A stretch of DNA of 64,000 bases from Algoriphagus aquimarinus (GTDB lineage: Bacteria; Bacteroidota; Bacteroidia; Cytophagales; Cyclobacteriaceae), in NCBI RefSeq assembly GCF_007997215.1, contig NZ_VORW01000010.1:1-64000 (forward strand), read 5' to 3'. Each line of letters starts with the position of its first letter. Position 1 is the stretch's first letter. The translations under genes were made by a program, and so were the position numbers. This document shows positions 25,831-35,531 of the stretch, one piece after another. The notes below the pieces were generated by a model. The model was not told the DNA's origin. It searched no databases and worked only from the letters and a program-made list of their open reading frames with translations.

Positions 25831-27027
25831 TTAAAAGGATTCGTTGATATTGAGGTAAAAACCTGAATTGCCTTTTTGTCCAAAGCCGTAGTCAGCCGAA
25901 ATGGTAGTTCGGTTTTCTTTATTGATCATCACCCTAAGCCCAAGACCATAGCCAGGATTGATTTTTGTAAAAATGTTTTCCTGAGTAAGTTTACTCCCGA
26001 AGCTAGCAGCATTCACAAATACAGTTCCGCCAAAAGTCTCTTTGTTTTTTTGTAATGGGAATCTATATTCCGCCTCAGAATAGACCATGCTTTCCCCTCT
26101 GAATCGACCTTGGGAATACCCTCTGCCCGAGCGTCCAAACATATCATATCCAATGGATGGTAAAGCCATGTAGGGTAGATTTCCTGATACCAGGAAATTG
26201 GCATAACTCCATAGCGCTACTAAATGACGCTTTCGCTTTTCACTCAACGGAAAATAGTGACGGTAATCGAGTAGGAGAGTGGAAGATGACTGATTTGATC
26301 CTAAAAATTCCGGGTTAATTTTATAAGAGATCATAGCAAAGTTGGTCTCGTAAGGAGATACTGCCATGTCACGATTTTCCATTACAGCATTCAAAGTAAT
26401 CCCGGAAAGCGTGTTTTTATCTAGGTTAAATCCTTTCGTCTGATTGTAGAAATCATTGGAAAAAGTCAGTTGCGGTGGCATTTCCTGATCTATAAAGTTT
26501 TCTATTTTGGAATAGATGTCAAGATGATAGCCTACACCTAAATAAAACTTTGATGTTGAAATTCGCTTTAGTACAGTCTCGTAAAACCGGACCCAATTGT
26601 AATCCATTTGTTGTTCACCCTGCCAGACACCTAATTGGTGTGGATTTTCTTCCGGTAAATTTGGAGTAGAACTTCCTAATCCGAAAGTAGGCTGAGAGGT
26701 AATGAAGAAGCGCCAGTCTCCAACTAAAATCCAGCTGTCCTCTGCTAGGAAAATATTGCTTCGAGAGCTAATCAGCCACTGTTTTTTGGTGGTGTAGAGT
26801 AAGTTGCCAACCAAGTTGGATAGGTGAGTGCTTTCTGGATTTCCCATCCTCCAGGTAGCTGATGGAGCGATACCAAATAACCAGCCGTTTGCAGGGTTGG
26901 AAGCAATGGCTGGTAAAGGAATCAATTTAAAATCTCGAATCTGATTGGGTTTATATACTACTGAATCCTGTGCTAGAATGGGGAAGTTGATACAAAGGAA
27001 TAGTAGTAAGATTGAAATACGAGTCAT
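25831..27027 (-). CDS. BamA/TamA-family outer-membrane surface-antigen protein
   Basis: A 398-residue protein with a signal peptide (ISILLLFLCINFPILAQ) and a predicted beta-barrel. It contains the segment GYDMFGRSGRGYSQGRFRGE near residue 290, equivalent to the RGF/Y-G loop region of Omp85 barrels, and ends with the aromatic-terminated strand GNSGFYLNINESF. There is no POTRA domain ahead of the barrel, so it is a short barrel-only member of the bacterial surface antigen family, common in Bacteroidetes. Role unknown. Confidence 0.85.
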   Translation of the reverse strand: MTRISILLLFLCINFPILAQDSVVYKPNQIRDFKLIPLPAIASNPANGWLFGIAPSATWRMGNPESTHLSNLVGNLLYTTKKQWLISSRSNIFLAEDSWILVGDWRFFITSQPTFGLGSSTPNLPEENPHQLGVWQGEQQMDYNWVRFYETVLKRISTSKFYLGVGYHLDIYSKIENFIDQEMPPQLTFSNDFYNQTKGFNLDKNTLSGITLNAVMENRDMAVSPYETNFAMISYKINPEFLGSNQSSSTLLLDYRHYFPLSEKRKRHLVALWSYANFLVSGNLPYMALPSIGYDMFGRSGRGYSQGRFRGESMVYSEAEYRFPLQKNKETFGGTVFVNAASFGSKLTQENIFTKINPGYGLGLRVMINKENRTTISADYGFGQKGNSGFYLNINESF

Positions 27028-27306
27028 TAAAAGAAGAGGTCAAGTGGTAGGCGAAAACGCAATGCATTGTGGTAGTTCTTTAATTTCAAAGGTAAACGTG
27101 GTCAATTCTGTTGTTAGTTTACTTTTATGCTCTTCAAAAAACCAATTGAAAGTAAGGCTAATTCTCGTTGTTTGTTACTTTCTATATTTAAATCTGGACT
27201 AATGACCGCATATCTGCTTGCTGCCTCCAAGGGTTTCGTCCAAAAGTTTAATATTTTCGAGGGAAAATACCCCGCCATAGAATCTATCGCTACAGTGAGT
27301 GGAAAC

Positions 27307-27708
27307 TTATTTTTTAAGAACTCTGATCTCAACTTTTCGATCTGTTTCTACAGACTCTTTTGATCTTCCTCTTACGATTAATCCTCCATTACTTACTGAT
27401 ATTCGATCTGGGGCAATGCTATAATAATCCACTAGCGTTTTGGTCACTGCCGCAACACGCTTCTCAGTAAGTGTAAGATTATAAGCCACGGAGCCTGTAT
27501 TGTCTGCAAATCCTACCAATTCCACAATCACGTTTGGATTCTTCTTTAAATATTCAGCAATAGGGGCTACTTTATAACGCTCTCCATCAGACAAGGTCGA
27601 TTCATTGATAGCGAAGTAAAGCTCCACTTTACTATCACTCAGTAAGCTATCTAATACTGTCTTTCTGACTAAAACTATGCGGGTAAAGTCAGATTTGTAA
27701 AGAAGAAC
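27307..27708 (-). pseudogene. OmpA C-terminal domain remnant
   Basis: An OmpA-like peptidoglycan-binding domain: VELYFAINESTLSDGE, VELVGFADNTGSVAYN, LTEKRVAAV and the end VETDRKVEIRVL. The frame extends upstream without a stop to the TAA at 27709-27711 (FTRIVLVRKTVLDSLLSDSK) but has no ATG; the only candidate starts are internal GTG or TTG codons (e.g. GTG at 27627). No signal peptide or barrel precedes the domain. I read it as the 3' end of a larger outer-membrane protein that lost its 5' part. A short cytoplasmic protein is less likely. The stretch 27028-27306 between it and the preceding gene shows nothing recognisable. Confidence 0.6.
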
Positions 27709-27852
27709 TTATGCCAAGCAATGTTCTTAACTGACGCACACAAAGTTGGAGTAACCAACGGCTGTACTAAGCGCTGATTTGGGGTAAGTAAATTAATTAG
27801 TAGGGCTGTTCCGATTGTATAATAAGGCACCTTCTTTTCTGCCTCTAATCAT

Positions 27853-28431
27853 CTAGTCCTTAAGGACCATTTTTAGAATTTCTCTCCTAACAAATACTAT
27901 CACAAACCAGCTTATTAATCCGGCTGCTACTCCAACTAATGCACCTACTAGTATGTCCAAAGGATAATGAACTCCAAGATAAATTCTGGTGTAGGAAATG
28001 ACGGCTGCCCATAAAAAGAGCCAAGGAAGAAAGCGGAGTTTTCCTTTCATTTTTAAATTCAAAAAAGCAGCCAAACCGAAGGTGTTTGCAGCATGGGAGG
28101 AAGCGAATCCATACAAACCACCGCACCTGAGATAATTATGGATAATACCGTCCCAGCGCTCATCATGACAGGGTCGAAGTCTTTCAAAGAAGGGCTTCAT
28201 AAATCCAGATGTAAACTGATCCGAAATAAGTATGGTCAATGCTACACCCCCAATTACCCACCAGCTATTTTTTGGCTCTACCTTGTAGATAAAAAAGATC
28301 AGTATAGCATAAAAAGGTAGCCATGTATAAGTCTGAGAAAGTTGGAAATTAACAACATCCAGCCAATCAGTATGAAAGGAGTTTAACCATAGGAATAATT
28401 CCTCATCCCAAATCTTAAGTTGTTCGATCAT
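27853..28431 (-). CDS. PAP2-family membrane phosphatase
   Basis: A 192-residue integral membrane protein with about five helices and all three PAP2 signatures: KPFFERLRP, FASSHAAN (in place of PSGH) and YTRIYLGVHYPLD. It should dephosphorylate lipid phosphates such as undecaprenyl diphosphate or phosphatidate at the membrane. Its ATG overlaps the hemF stop by 4 bases, so the two are co-transcribed. Confidence 0.93.
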   Translation of the reverse strand: MIEQLKIWDEELFLWLNSFHTDWLDVVNFQLSQTYTWLPFYAILIFFIYKVEPKNSWWVIGGVALTILISDQFTSGFMKPFFERLRPCHDERWDGIIHNYLRCGGLYGFASSHAANTFGLAAFLNLKMKGKLRFLPWLFLWAAVISYTRIYLGVHYPLDILVGALVGVAAGLISWFVIVFVRREILKMVLKD

Positions 28432-29339
28432 TTTATAAAAGATAACCAGTCGATCCCTTTGTTAAGGTTGTTTTGGGTGTATTCTTCCTTTGAACCGATT
28501 TCAGGTTCATGCATGTATTCCCATTCTGCCATCGGGGGCATACTCATCAGTATACTCTCAGTACGTCCATTGGTATCCAGACCGAATTTGGTTCCTGCAT
28601 CCCAGACCAGATTGAATTCCACGTACCGTCCTCTTCTTAAACTCTGCCATGATTTCTCAGGTTCTCCAAAAGGGATTTGAGAATTCTTTTTCATAAAATA
28701 CCCGTAGACTTCAGGAAATAAGCGTCCTAGAGAAAGACTGAATTGAAGCAGGTGCTCAAACTCATTATCGTCTTTTGCCTCTAATCTATCATAGAAAATA
28801 CCTCCAATTCCACGAGTTTCATTTCTATGCTTGATGTAGAAGTAATCGTCTGCCCAATTTTTAAACTTAGAATAGAAGTTAGAATCGTATTGATCACAGA
28901 CATTTTTCACTTCCTGATGAAAGTGCTTTGCGTCAGCTCCATCTATATAATGTGGAGTCAGATCTATACCGCCACCGAACCAATGCACTCCATTATCCAT
29001 CTCAAAGTAGCGGATGTTCATGTGAATGATGGGGACCATAGGGCTTTTAGGATGCAACACGATAGAAACTCCTGTGGCAAAAAACTCGGACTTGTCTAGA
29101 TTTAGCTTCTTAAGAATTTTGTCCGGGGTAGGACCGTGTACTGCAGAAAATGCAACTCCACCTTTTTCGATGATGCTACCATTTTTGAATATCCTGGTTC
29201 TTCCGCCACCTCCAGCAGGTCTTTCCCATTCATCTTCTTCAAATTTCCCACTGCCATCAGCCAACTCTAATTCTCTGCAGATATGATCCTGCATTTTCAT
29301 ATAGATTTTAGCTATTTCTTCTTTACTCCTTCTAGACAT
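28428..29339 (-). CDS. hemF: Oxygen-dependent coproporphyrinogen III oxidase
   Basis: A 303-residue cytosolic enzyme converting coproporphyrinogen III to protoporphyrinogen IX with O2. Family signatures are WFGGGIDLTPHYI and RYVEFNLVWDAGTKFGLDTN followed by RTESILMSMPP. Length is typical. The O2-requiring form suggests aerobic heme synthesis. It is followed by the PAP2 gene with ATGA overlap and preceded, 19 bp away, by a large outer-membrane protein gene on the same strand. Confidence 0.97.
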   Translation of the reverse strand: MSRRSKEEIAKIYMKMQDHICRELELADGSGKFEEDEWERPAGGGGRTRIFKNGSIIEKGGVAFSAVHGPTPDKILKKLNLDKSEFFATGVSIVLHPKSPMVPIIHMNIRYFEMDNGVHWFGGGIDLTPHYIDGADAKHFHQEVKNVCDQYDSNFYSKFKNWADDYFYIKHRNETRGIGGIFYDRLEAKDDNEFEHLLQFSLSLGRLFPEVYGYFMKKNSQIPFGEPEKSWQSLRRGRYVEFNLVWDAGTKFGLDTNGRTESILMSMPPMAEWEYMHEPEIGSKEEYTQNNLNKGIDWLSFIK

Positions 29340-29358
29340 TATTGAGTTATTTATCGCT

Positions 29359-31779
29359 TTAGAATGGATATCCTATGCCAAAGTTAAGAACAGTTTGCCC
29401 TTTCACACCAAATAGGTTTCTGAATGAAATGTTATCCAGTACCCATCGTTGCCCTTCGGGCATAGAAGGATCTACAGCTTTCGTAGCCAAATCAAGTCGG
29501 ACTACCAGGAAATTAAAATCCATTCGTAATCCTAATCCTGTTCCTATAGCTATTTCTTTATAAAATCGATCAAATCTGAAATCTGCACCTGGCCGAGAGT
29601 TGTCTATGCCAATCACCCAAGCGTTTCCAGCGTCAATGAATGCTGCCATATCGAAATACCCAAATAAGGCACGGCGATATTCCAGCATCGTTTCAAAAAT
29701 CATCTCTGCGGGCTGCTCAAAACTATAATCATATCTACCCTTGTCACCGATTGGAGGAGTATAACTTCCCGGTCCTAATCTTCGGGCTTGCCAAGCTCTT
29801 ATGCTTGTACCACCTCCGGCGAAGAAATATTTCTCGTATGGTAAAATTCCTGCACTAATGCCATAAGGTTGGGCTATTCCAAAGTTTACTCGGTAAGCAA
29901 TGGTTTGCTTGGGAGTAATTGGCTTATATCTTCTGAAATCAGCCTGAAATTTTAGCCATTGAAAATTGGCATAAGTTGTTGTCTCAGTGATGTCTTTTAC
30001 ATTGAAAAGATTAAGAGTTGTGCCTCCGCTTTCTACGAATAACCTTAATAAGGAAGATTTACTGGAGTTAAAGTCTCCATATTCATTAAAGTTAATGATG
30101 GACTGCGCAGACACAGAGCTTACCAATGATGGTAGAAATGACCATATCAAATTGTTCCCCTGATCTTGGAGATCAGTTAATACTGCTAAAAACTCAGGAG
30201 TAATATTTGGAGTCCTGATGTAGTTAATATCTGCGAGATTCAGCGTGTATTGCTGTCTCTTGTTGCGGGTAGCCCATGTATATGCCAATAGCCCGTTCAG
30301 TCCTGATCGTGTATATTCAGGTCTGTTGGTGAAATTATAGCCAAGTTGAGTTCTAGTATTTGGGTTGTAGCGTCCATATTTCTGTAGGCTTTTTCCGTAA
30401 AATGGTATCAGAAATCTTGGGAATATCACCGATGCTGAAGCTCCAAATTCCTTGCTTTGGTAGACTCCCTGATCTGTAGCCGATGCCACGCCCTCATAAC
30501 CAACCCTTGCATTGAATTCCAGTATTTCCCCAGCTCGGAAGAAATTTCGGTTTCTTAAAACAGTACTAAAGAATGGTCCCGGCAATTGCTCTGTGATGCT
30601 AAGCCCCAGCTGATTAGTAAGCTGATATTTTTGATTAGGCTGCGTTAAAATCTTTGCAGTCAGACTAGTGCCCACAGTGTCGAATGAAATATTTATGTAC
30701 CGGAATAAATCCAGGTTGCTGAGCTGTTTTTGAGTTTCTACAATGTTTAATCTATTGTATGGTTGGCCTTCATCAAATAGAATCCTGGAGCTAAGTAGTT
30801 TGGATGAGAATCGATCTCTGTAAAATGTAAAATCTATGTCACGGTAGTTTCTAAGGACTTTTTCATCTACAAATTCATCGCTTGGCGGACTGATTTTGAA
30901 GGTGATAGAATCTATCCTATAGATCTCGTGTTTTTCTGAGAATGAAGGTTTAAGTATTCTCTGTTCTGCATTGATACTCTTGGAAGTGGTGTCATAGTAA
31001 AGATTGTAATCAATAAAGCTTTTAGTGAACATGAAATACCCATTGTTTTTGAACAGGTTTTCCAGTCTATCCCTTTCTCTAGTGAAATTACTCTGATCAT
31101 AATTCTCTCCTTTCTTTATGAAAGATTCATCCTTAGTGCTATTAATCAAGGATAGAATCCCCGCATTAGTAGAGTTGGTATATATTGAATCTAATAGATA
31201 GGGTTCTTTCTCTTCTATGATATAAATTACGTTCGCCTTTTTTTTCTTTGTTTCTACTTCGTAGGACACTTCTGAATCTAGGAATCCTTTATTGTACAGG
31301 TAATTATCTATTTCGATTACGGTCTTCTTTGTTTGGGAACTATCCAAAATTGCAACCGGATTTCCTGTTCTCATCAGGAAATTCCCATATTCCTGCATCT
31401 TTTCTAAGTCTTGTATTTTGGATTGGAGTTTATCCCGTCTTTTCAGAAGCTTTCGATCATCTGATGCTTCGTCGAGTCGTTCTTTTACGAGCTGAAGCTC
31501 TGAATTCTTTGACTTCAATTTGCTATTTACTTGTGCGCTGTCATAGAAATACCTGCCTATCCGGTAAATGCTGACACCAAGTGAGGAGTTCGTTAGTGGG
31601 ATTTTCGTGTTTGGCTCTTGAAAATACAAACCTTCAATTTGAGCGTGATTTGCCTTTTCAACTCCCTCAAGGGTATTGCTATTCAGTACATACTTGCCTT
31701 CCGGTAAGTTTTTGCTCAAAGAGCAAGCCTGCATAGCCCACAGGACACAGATAAAAAGTATATATTTGGTGAATTTCAA
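29359..31779 (-). CDS. TamA/BamA-like outer-membrane lipoprotein (Omp85 family)
   Basis: About 806 residues from a TTG at 31779, giving a lipoprotein-type leader (KFTKYILFICVLWAMQAC). A TTG at 31809 would add ten residues and overlap the divergent methyltransferase gene. After a coiled-coil segment (about 90-125 of the protein) come POTRA-like repeats and a C-terminal Omp85/surface-antigen barrel: the YEKYFFAGGGTSIRAWQARR loop, a GAVIDAGN-like AAFIDAGNAW strand, and the end TVLNFGIGYPF. Predicted role is insertion or transport at the outer membrane (TamA-type). No ATG start exists in the region. Confidence 0.85.
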   Translation of the reverse strand: MKFTKYILFICVLWAMQACSLSKNLPEGKYVLNSNTLEGVEKANHAQIEGLYFQEPNTKIPLTNSSLGVSIYRIGRYFYDSAQVNSKLKSKNSELQLVKERLDEASDDRKLLKRRDKLQSKIQDLEKMQEYGNFLMRTGNPVAILDSSQTKKTVIEIDNYLYNKGFLDSEVSYEVETKKKKANVIYIIEEKEPYLLDSIYTNSTNAGILSLINSTKDESFIKKGENYDQSNFTRERDRLENLFKNNGYFMFTKSFIDYNLYYDTTSKSINAEQRILKPSFSEKHEIYRIDSITFKISPPSDEFVDEKVLRNYRDIDFTFYRDRFSSKLLSSRILFDEGQPYNRLNIVETQKQLSNLDLFRYINISFDTVGTSLTAKILTQPNQKYQLTNQLGLSITEQLPGPFFSTVLRNRNFFRAGEILEFNARVGYEGVASATDQGVYQSKEFGASASVIFPRFLIPFYGKSLQKYGRYNPNTRTQLGYNFTNRPEYTRSGLNGLLAYTWATRNKRQQYTLNLADINYIRTPNITPEFLAVLTDLQDQGNNLIWSFLPSLVSSVSAQSIINFNEYGDFNSSKSSLLRLFVESGGTTLNLFNVKDITETTTYANFQWLKFQADFRRYKPITPKQTIAYRVNFGIAQPYGISAGILPYEKYFFAGGGTSIRAWQARRLGPGSYTPPIGDKGRYDYSFEQPAEMIFETMLEYRRALFGYFDMAAFIDAGNAWVIGIDNSRPGADFRFDRFYKEIAIGTGLGLRMDFNFLVVRLDLATKAVDPSMPEGQRWVLDNISFRNLFGVKGQTVLNFGIGYPF

Positions 31780-31798
31780 AATGGCAGAGTCGATCCGA

Positions 31799-32548
31799 AT
31801 GCTTAGCAAAAATACAGTTAAGTTTATTAAATCCTTACATCAAAAGAAATTCCGAAATCAGGAGCAAAGATTTTTTGTTGAAGGTGAAAAGAGCGTTTTA
31901 GAAGTGCTCAATTCAAATTTCAAAGTGGAAGTTCTCATTTGTACAGATGAGTTTTTGTCCAAGTATGACAAGCAATTAAATCACTCAGAAATCCAAATTA
32001 TCACTGCTACCCAGCATCAACTGGAAAGCCTTGGCCAATATCAAAGCAATGATAGTGCCTTAGCAGTGGTGCATATGAAAGCAAATAGTGCTTTTGATTT
32101 TCCTGAGGGGGATTTTGTGATTGGATTGGATGACGTACGAGATCCTGGTAATCTAGGGACTATAATTAGAATAGCTGATTGGTATGGCATCAAAAATTTG
32201 GTGTTTTCGCATCAAACGGCAGATTTTTACAATCCGAAGGTGATTCAATCCAGTATGGGATCTTTCACTCGGGTCAATTTTTTCTATGCAGATCTTGATA
32301 AAGTTTTTCAGCAATGGAATGTTCCTATCTATGGAGCATTTCTAAATGGGGAAAATGTGCATAAAATGAAGAGAATTTCTCAAGGGGTAATCCTGATGGG
32401 AAATGAGTCAAATGGTATTTCGGAGGACCTAGGTCAACTTGTGACCGATAAGGTGACTATTCCAGGATTTGGTCAGGCCGAGTCATTGAATGTGGCTATA
32501 GCGACTGCCATTCTTTGTGACAATTTTAAACGATTAATGATCGTATGA
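31799..32548 (+). CDS. TrmH/SpoU-family RNA 2'-O-methyltransferase
   Basis: 249 residues from ATG 31799 (MLSKNTVKFIKSLHQKKFR is the usual family start); an ATG at 31781 is the alternative. The N-terminal substrate-binding domain contains FFVEGEKSVLEVL. The C-terminal SPOUT domain has LDDVRDPGNLGTIIRIADWY, GVILMGNESNGISEDL and SLNVAIATAILCDNF, the three SpoU motifs that form the knotted SAM site. It methylates a ribose in rRNA or tRNA; the exact target is not inferable. It overlaps the following transporter gene by 4 bases. Confidence 0.92.
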   Translation: MLSKNTVKFIKSLHQKKFRNQEQRFFVEGEKSVLEVLNSNFKVEVLICTDEFLSKYDKQLNHSEIQIITATQHQLESLGQYQSNDSALAVVHMKANSAFDFPEGDFVIGLDDVRDPGNLGTIIRIADWYGIKNLVFSHQTADFYNPKVIQSSMGSFTRVNFFYADLDKVFQQWNVPIYGAFLNGENVHKMKRISQGVILMGNESNGISEDLGQLVTDKVTIPGFGQAESLNVAIATAILCDNFKRLMIV

Positions 32549-33531
32549 TTAAAAAATTAGCCAGTACCCTGAATAGGGTTGGGATTAATGGATTTTTATT
32601 AGGCTTGTTTGCAGCGATTTTATTGGCTTGGTTGTTTCCTTTTGCGGGTTCCAATCAATCTCCAGTCCCTTGGAAACCTATTATTAATGTGGGAATTGGA
32701 TTAGTTTTCTTTCTATATGGAGTAAAGCTCGATCCCGTTCAGCTGATGTCAGGTTTGAAAAACTGGAAATTGCACGTACTTATTCAGCTCACTACATTTG
32801 TTCTTTTCCCGATGATCGTGCTGGCGATTTTGCCCTTTATGACTTGGGTAGATAAGGATTTTCAAATGGGGATTACTTATTTATCAGTCCTTCCTTCTAC
32901 TGTAAGCGCTTCGGTGGTGATGGTTTCCATTGCTCAGGGAAATATTCCCGGAGCCATATTTAATGCGAGTATTTCCAGTCTTTTAGGCGTGATAATTACC
33001 CCTGCTTGGATGGGGATTTTAGCAGATTCAGCAGATATTGAGATGGACTTCTTACCTACTTTGGGAGAGCTTTCCGTCAAGGTACTCCTGCCTGTAATTC
33101 TAGGTATTATAGCTCATAGGTGGCTTTATCCTAAAATTGAGAAGCATCTCTCAGCGTTGAAATACATAGATCAAACTGTGATCATGATCATCGTATTCAC
33201 TTCTTTTGCCCAATCCTTTTCACAGGATATTTTTTCACCCTATAAGATGAGTGTGTTGTTTGAAGTAGGAGCAACCATGCTGGGTCTATTTTTCTTGGTT
33301 TGGACGGTTATTGAAGTTTTGTGTCGCTTGCTGGGTTTTAGCTGGGAGGATCGTGTGACGGCCTTGTTTTGTGGTTCAAAAAAATCTCTGGTACAAGGAG
33401 TTGTGATAGGGAAGGTGATTTTTCCAGACCCTGCTATCCTCGGGTTGGTGTTGCTTCCATTGATGTTGTATCACATTCAGCAGCTCATCGCGGGAAGTAT
33501 TATTGCTTCCAGATTTTCAAAAAAGATTTGA
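32545..33531 (+). CDS. Bile acid:Na+ symporter-family transporter (SBF-like)
   Basis: A 328-residue membrane protein with about nine to ten hydrophobic helices, fitting the SBF/BASS fold (YfeH-type, SBF-like CPA branch). GIGLVFFLYGVKLDPVQLMS and LSVLPSTVSASVVMVSIAQG match the conserved discontinuous-helix regions. A Na+-coupled organic-anion transport role is a family-level inference. It is translationally coupled to the upstream methyltransferase (ATGA) and ends at a shared terminator. Confidence 0.87.
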   Translation: MIKKLASTLNRVGINGFLLGLFAAILLAWLFPFAGSNQSPVPWKPIINVGIGLVFFLYGVKLDPVQLMSGLKNWKLHVLIQLTTFVLFPMIVLAILPFMTWVDKDFQMGITYLSVLPSTVSASVVMVSIAQGNIPGAIFNASISSLLGVIITPAWMGILADSADIEMDFLPTLGELSVKVLLPVILGIIAHRWLYPKIEKHLSALKYIDQTVIMIIVFTSFAQSFSQDIFSPYKMSVLFEVGATMLGLFFLVWTVIEVLCRLLGFSWEDRVTALFCGSKKSLVQGVVIGKVIFPDPAILGLVLLPLMLYHIQQLIAGSIIASRFSKKI

Positions 33532-33569
33532 GTGAGCTTTAGATATTAATGTGAATCTCAATATGAATT

Positions 33570-33608
33570 AACAGCAAAAAGCCTGAAATACTCAGGCTTT
33601 TTGCTGTT
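33570..33608. terminator. Bidirectional terminator
   Basis: Perfect 17-bp arms (AACAGCAAAAAGCCTGA and its complement) around AATAC, between the convergent SBF-like gene and acyl-CoA-binding gene, overlapping the latter's stop codon. Confidence 0.9.
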
Positions 33609-33867
33609 AGATGTGAGTCTTTGATAGCTGGTCTACTAGCTGAATGTATTGTTCCGTGGCTTCTTCCTTGGATTTGCCTTTCATATTCAGCCAGGCATTA
33701 TATTTTGCGGCAGCTTTGAAATCAAAACCTCCTGGTCTTTCATTCTCATTATCACCTTCTGTAGCTTGTTTGTAGAGACCATATAGCTTGAGTAAATCCT
33801 CATTGCTAGGTTTTTCAGTGAATTTTTTGGTTAATGCTATAGCATCTTCTAAAGTTTGGGCTGACAT
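33607..33867 (-). CDS. Acyl-CoA-binding protein
   Basis: An 86-residue four-helix ACBP. It includes LLKLYGLYKQATEGDNENER (the YxLYKQAT motif), FDFKAAAKYNAWLNMKGKSK (the K..K.AW...KG motif) and EEATEQYIQLVDQL. It binds long-chain acyl-CoA esters in the cytosol. ACBPs are mainly eukaryotic, with a scattered set in bacteria, including Bacteroidetes. Standalone gene with its own terminator. Confidence 0.95.
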   Translation of the reverse strand: MSAQTLEDAIALTKKFTEKPSNEDLLKLYGLYKQATEGDNENERPGGFDFKAAAKYNAWLNMKGKSKEEATEQYIQLVDQLSKTHI

Positions 33868-33945
33868 TTTATTTGGTGTTTGATTAGGGGTGAAGGTTCA
33901 AAATTAGTACCATTTACGAATTCGCCTTCATTTGCCTTATAAATA

Positions 33946-33975
33946 AAATAGCCAGCTGATTTCAGCTGGCTATTT
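33946..33975 (-). terminator. Terminator of gltA
   Basis: AAATAGCCAGCTGA and its complement around a two-base loop, 29 bp after the citrate synthase stop; AT-rich flanks on both sides. Confidence 0.85.
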
Positions 33976-34003
33976 AAACAAAGCGGGGAATTAGCGCTGC
34001 AAC

Positions 34004-35290
34004 CTATCGTTTATTCATCGATACGTAGTCACGCTCATTTGCGCCTGTATATACTTGTCTTGGACGCCCAATAGGCTCTCCATTTTCTCTCATTTCTTTC
34101 CACTGAGCGATCCAGCCTGGAAGTCTTCCTAGGGCAAACATCACAGTGAACATGTCAGTAGGGATTCCAAGAGCTCTGTAGATAATACCAGAGTAGAAAT
34201 CTACGTTTGGATACAATTGACGATCGATAAAGTATTGATCATTAAGTGCAGCGTGTTCAAGTTCTTTGGCGATCTCCAAAACAGGGTCATTTACGCCTAA
34301 TTTCTCAAGTACATCATCAGCTGCTTTTTTGATGATTTTCGCTCTTGGATCAAAGTTCTTATAAACTCTATGTCCAAAGCCCATCAATCTGAATGGATCA
34401 TTTTTGTCCTTTGCCTTATCCAAATACTTCTTAGCATCTCCACCATCGGCTTTGATTGCTTCTAGCATCTCAATTACCGATTGGTTAGCTCCACCATGAA
34501 GAGGTCCCCAAAGTGCGTTGATACCAGCAGAGATAGAGGCGTAAATACTTGCTTGAGAAGAACCTACAATTCTCACAGTAGACGTAGAGCAGTTTTGCTC
34601 GTGATCCGCGTGAAGGATAAGTAACTTATCCAATGCCGCAGAAACCACAGGATCAACATCATACTTCTCTGCAGGAAGCGCAAACATCATTTTTAGGAAG
34701 TTTGAGCAATAATCCAATGAGTTGTCAGGATAGTTTACCGGATGACCCATTTCGTTTTTGTAAGCCCAAGCAGCGAAAGTTGGCATCTTCGCGATAAGAC
34801 GAATGATGCTCAAATTAACTTCCTCTTCACTTCTATTTGGATTCAAAGAAGCTGGGTAGAAGGCTGTAAGCGCACAAATCATAGAAGAAAGAACGCCCAT
34901 TGGGTGAGCATTGGAAGGGAAACCTTCCAAAATCTTCTTAATGTCTTCATGAACCAATGTATGGTGAGTGATTTCTTTGGAGAAATCCTCGTATTGAGCT
35001 TGGGTAGGAAGCTCACCATAGATCAATAAATAAGAAACTTCAAGAAAAGTGGACTTCTCGGCCAAATCTTCGATTCTATAACCTCTATAGCGAAGAATTC
35101 CTTCTTCACCATCTAAAAAAGTAATGGCGCTTTTCGTAGCTCCAGTGTTTTTGTATCCCGGGTCAAGGGTGATAAGGCCCGAGGATGCTCTAAGTTTTGC
35201 GATATCAATCGCTGATTCATTTTCTGTTCCGGTGATTACCGGGAATTCATAGTCTTGTCCTTTGAAAGAAAGCTTAGCTGATTCAGACAT
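34004..35290 (-). CDS. gltA: Citrate synthase
   Basis: A 428-residue type II citrate synthase, catalysing acetyl-CoA plus oxaloacetate to citrate, the entry of the TCA cycle. The N-terminal beta domain (LSFKGQDYEFPVITGTE) is typical of the hexameric gram-negative type. Catalytic residues lie in NALWGPLHGGANQSVIEML (His), MGFGHRVYKNFDPRA (His) and VDFYSGIIYRALGIP (Asp). Monocistronic, with a hairpin terminator. Confidence 0.97.
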   Translation of the reverse strand: MSESAKLSFKGQDYEFPVITGTENESAIDIAKLRASSGLITLDPGYKNTGATKSAITFLDGEEGILRYRGYRIEDLAEKSTFLEVSYLLIYGELPTQAQYEDFSKEITHHTLVHEDIKKILEGFPSNAHPMGVLSSMICALTAFYPASLNPNRSEEEVNLSIIRLIAKMPTFAAWAYKNEMGHPVNYPDNSLDYCSNFLKMMFALPAEKYDVDPVVSAALDKLLILHADHEQNCSTSTVRIVGSSQASIYASISAGINALWGPLHGGANQSVIEMLEAIKADGGDAKKYLDKAKDKNDPFRLMGFGHRVYKNFDPRAKIIKKAADDVLEKLGVNDPVLEIAKELEHAALNDQYFIDRQLYPNVDFYSGIIYRALGIPTDMFTVMFALGRLPGWIAQWKEMRENGEPIGRPRQVYTGANERDYVSMNKR

Positions 35291-35502
35291 ATATTTTTTG
35301 TTTGGATTGCTTATGTTAAAAAACCTCGAAATAGGCTCGTAAGATAATAAAATCAGGTAGCTTTTTGATGGCTGAATATGACCTATGGGTTATTATTCTT
35401 GTGAAAAGTGTAATAATTCACAGAAACTAACCTGATCCCTAAGTAAATCCTCAGAAATAGAGAACTCTGATTTTATTATTCCTTAGTGAAAATTGGTTGT
35501 GG

Positions 35503-35531
35503 AATAAAAAAAGCCCCGGAGGGCTAATTTT
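35503..35531 (-). terminator. Terminator of the suf operon
   Basis: AGCCC-CGGA-GGGCT stem with A-tract on one side and TAATTTTTTA on the other, directly after the bacilliredoxin stop at 35532. Confidence 0.75.

Noticed and set aside
27114-27332. 72-residue minus-strand ORF after the OmpA relic
   Set aside because: Overlaps the relic end, shows no signal, motif or start context; treated as non-coding.
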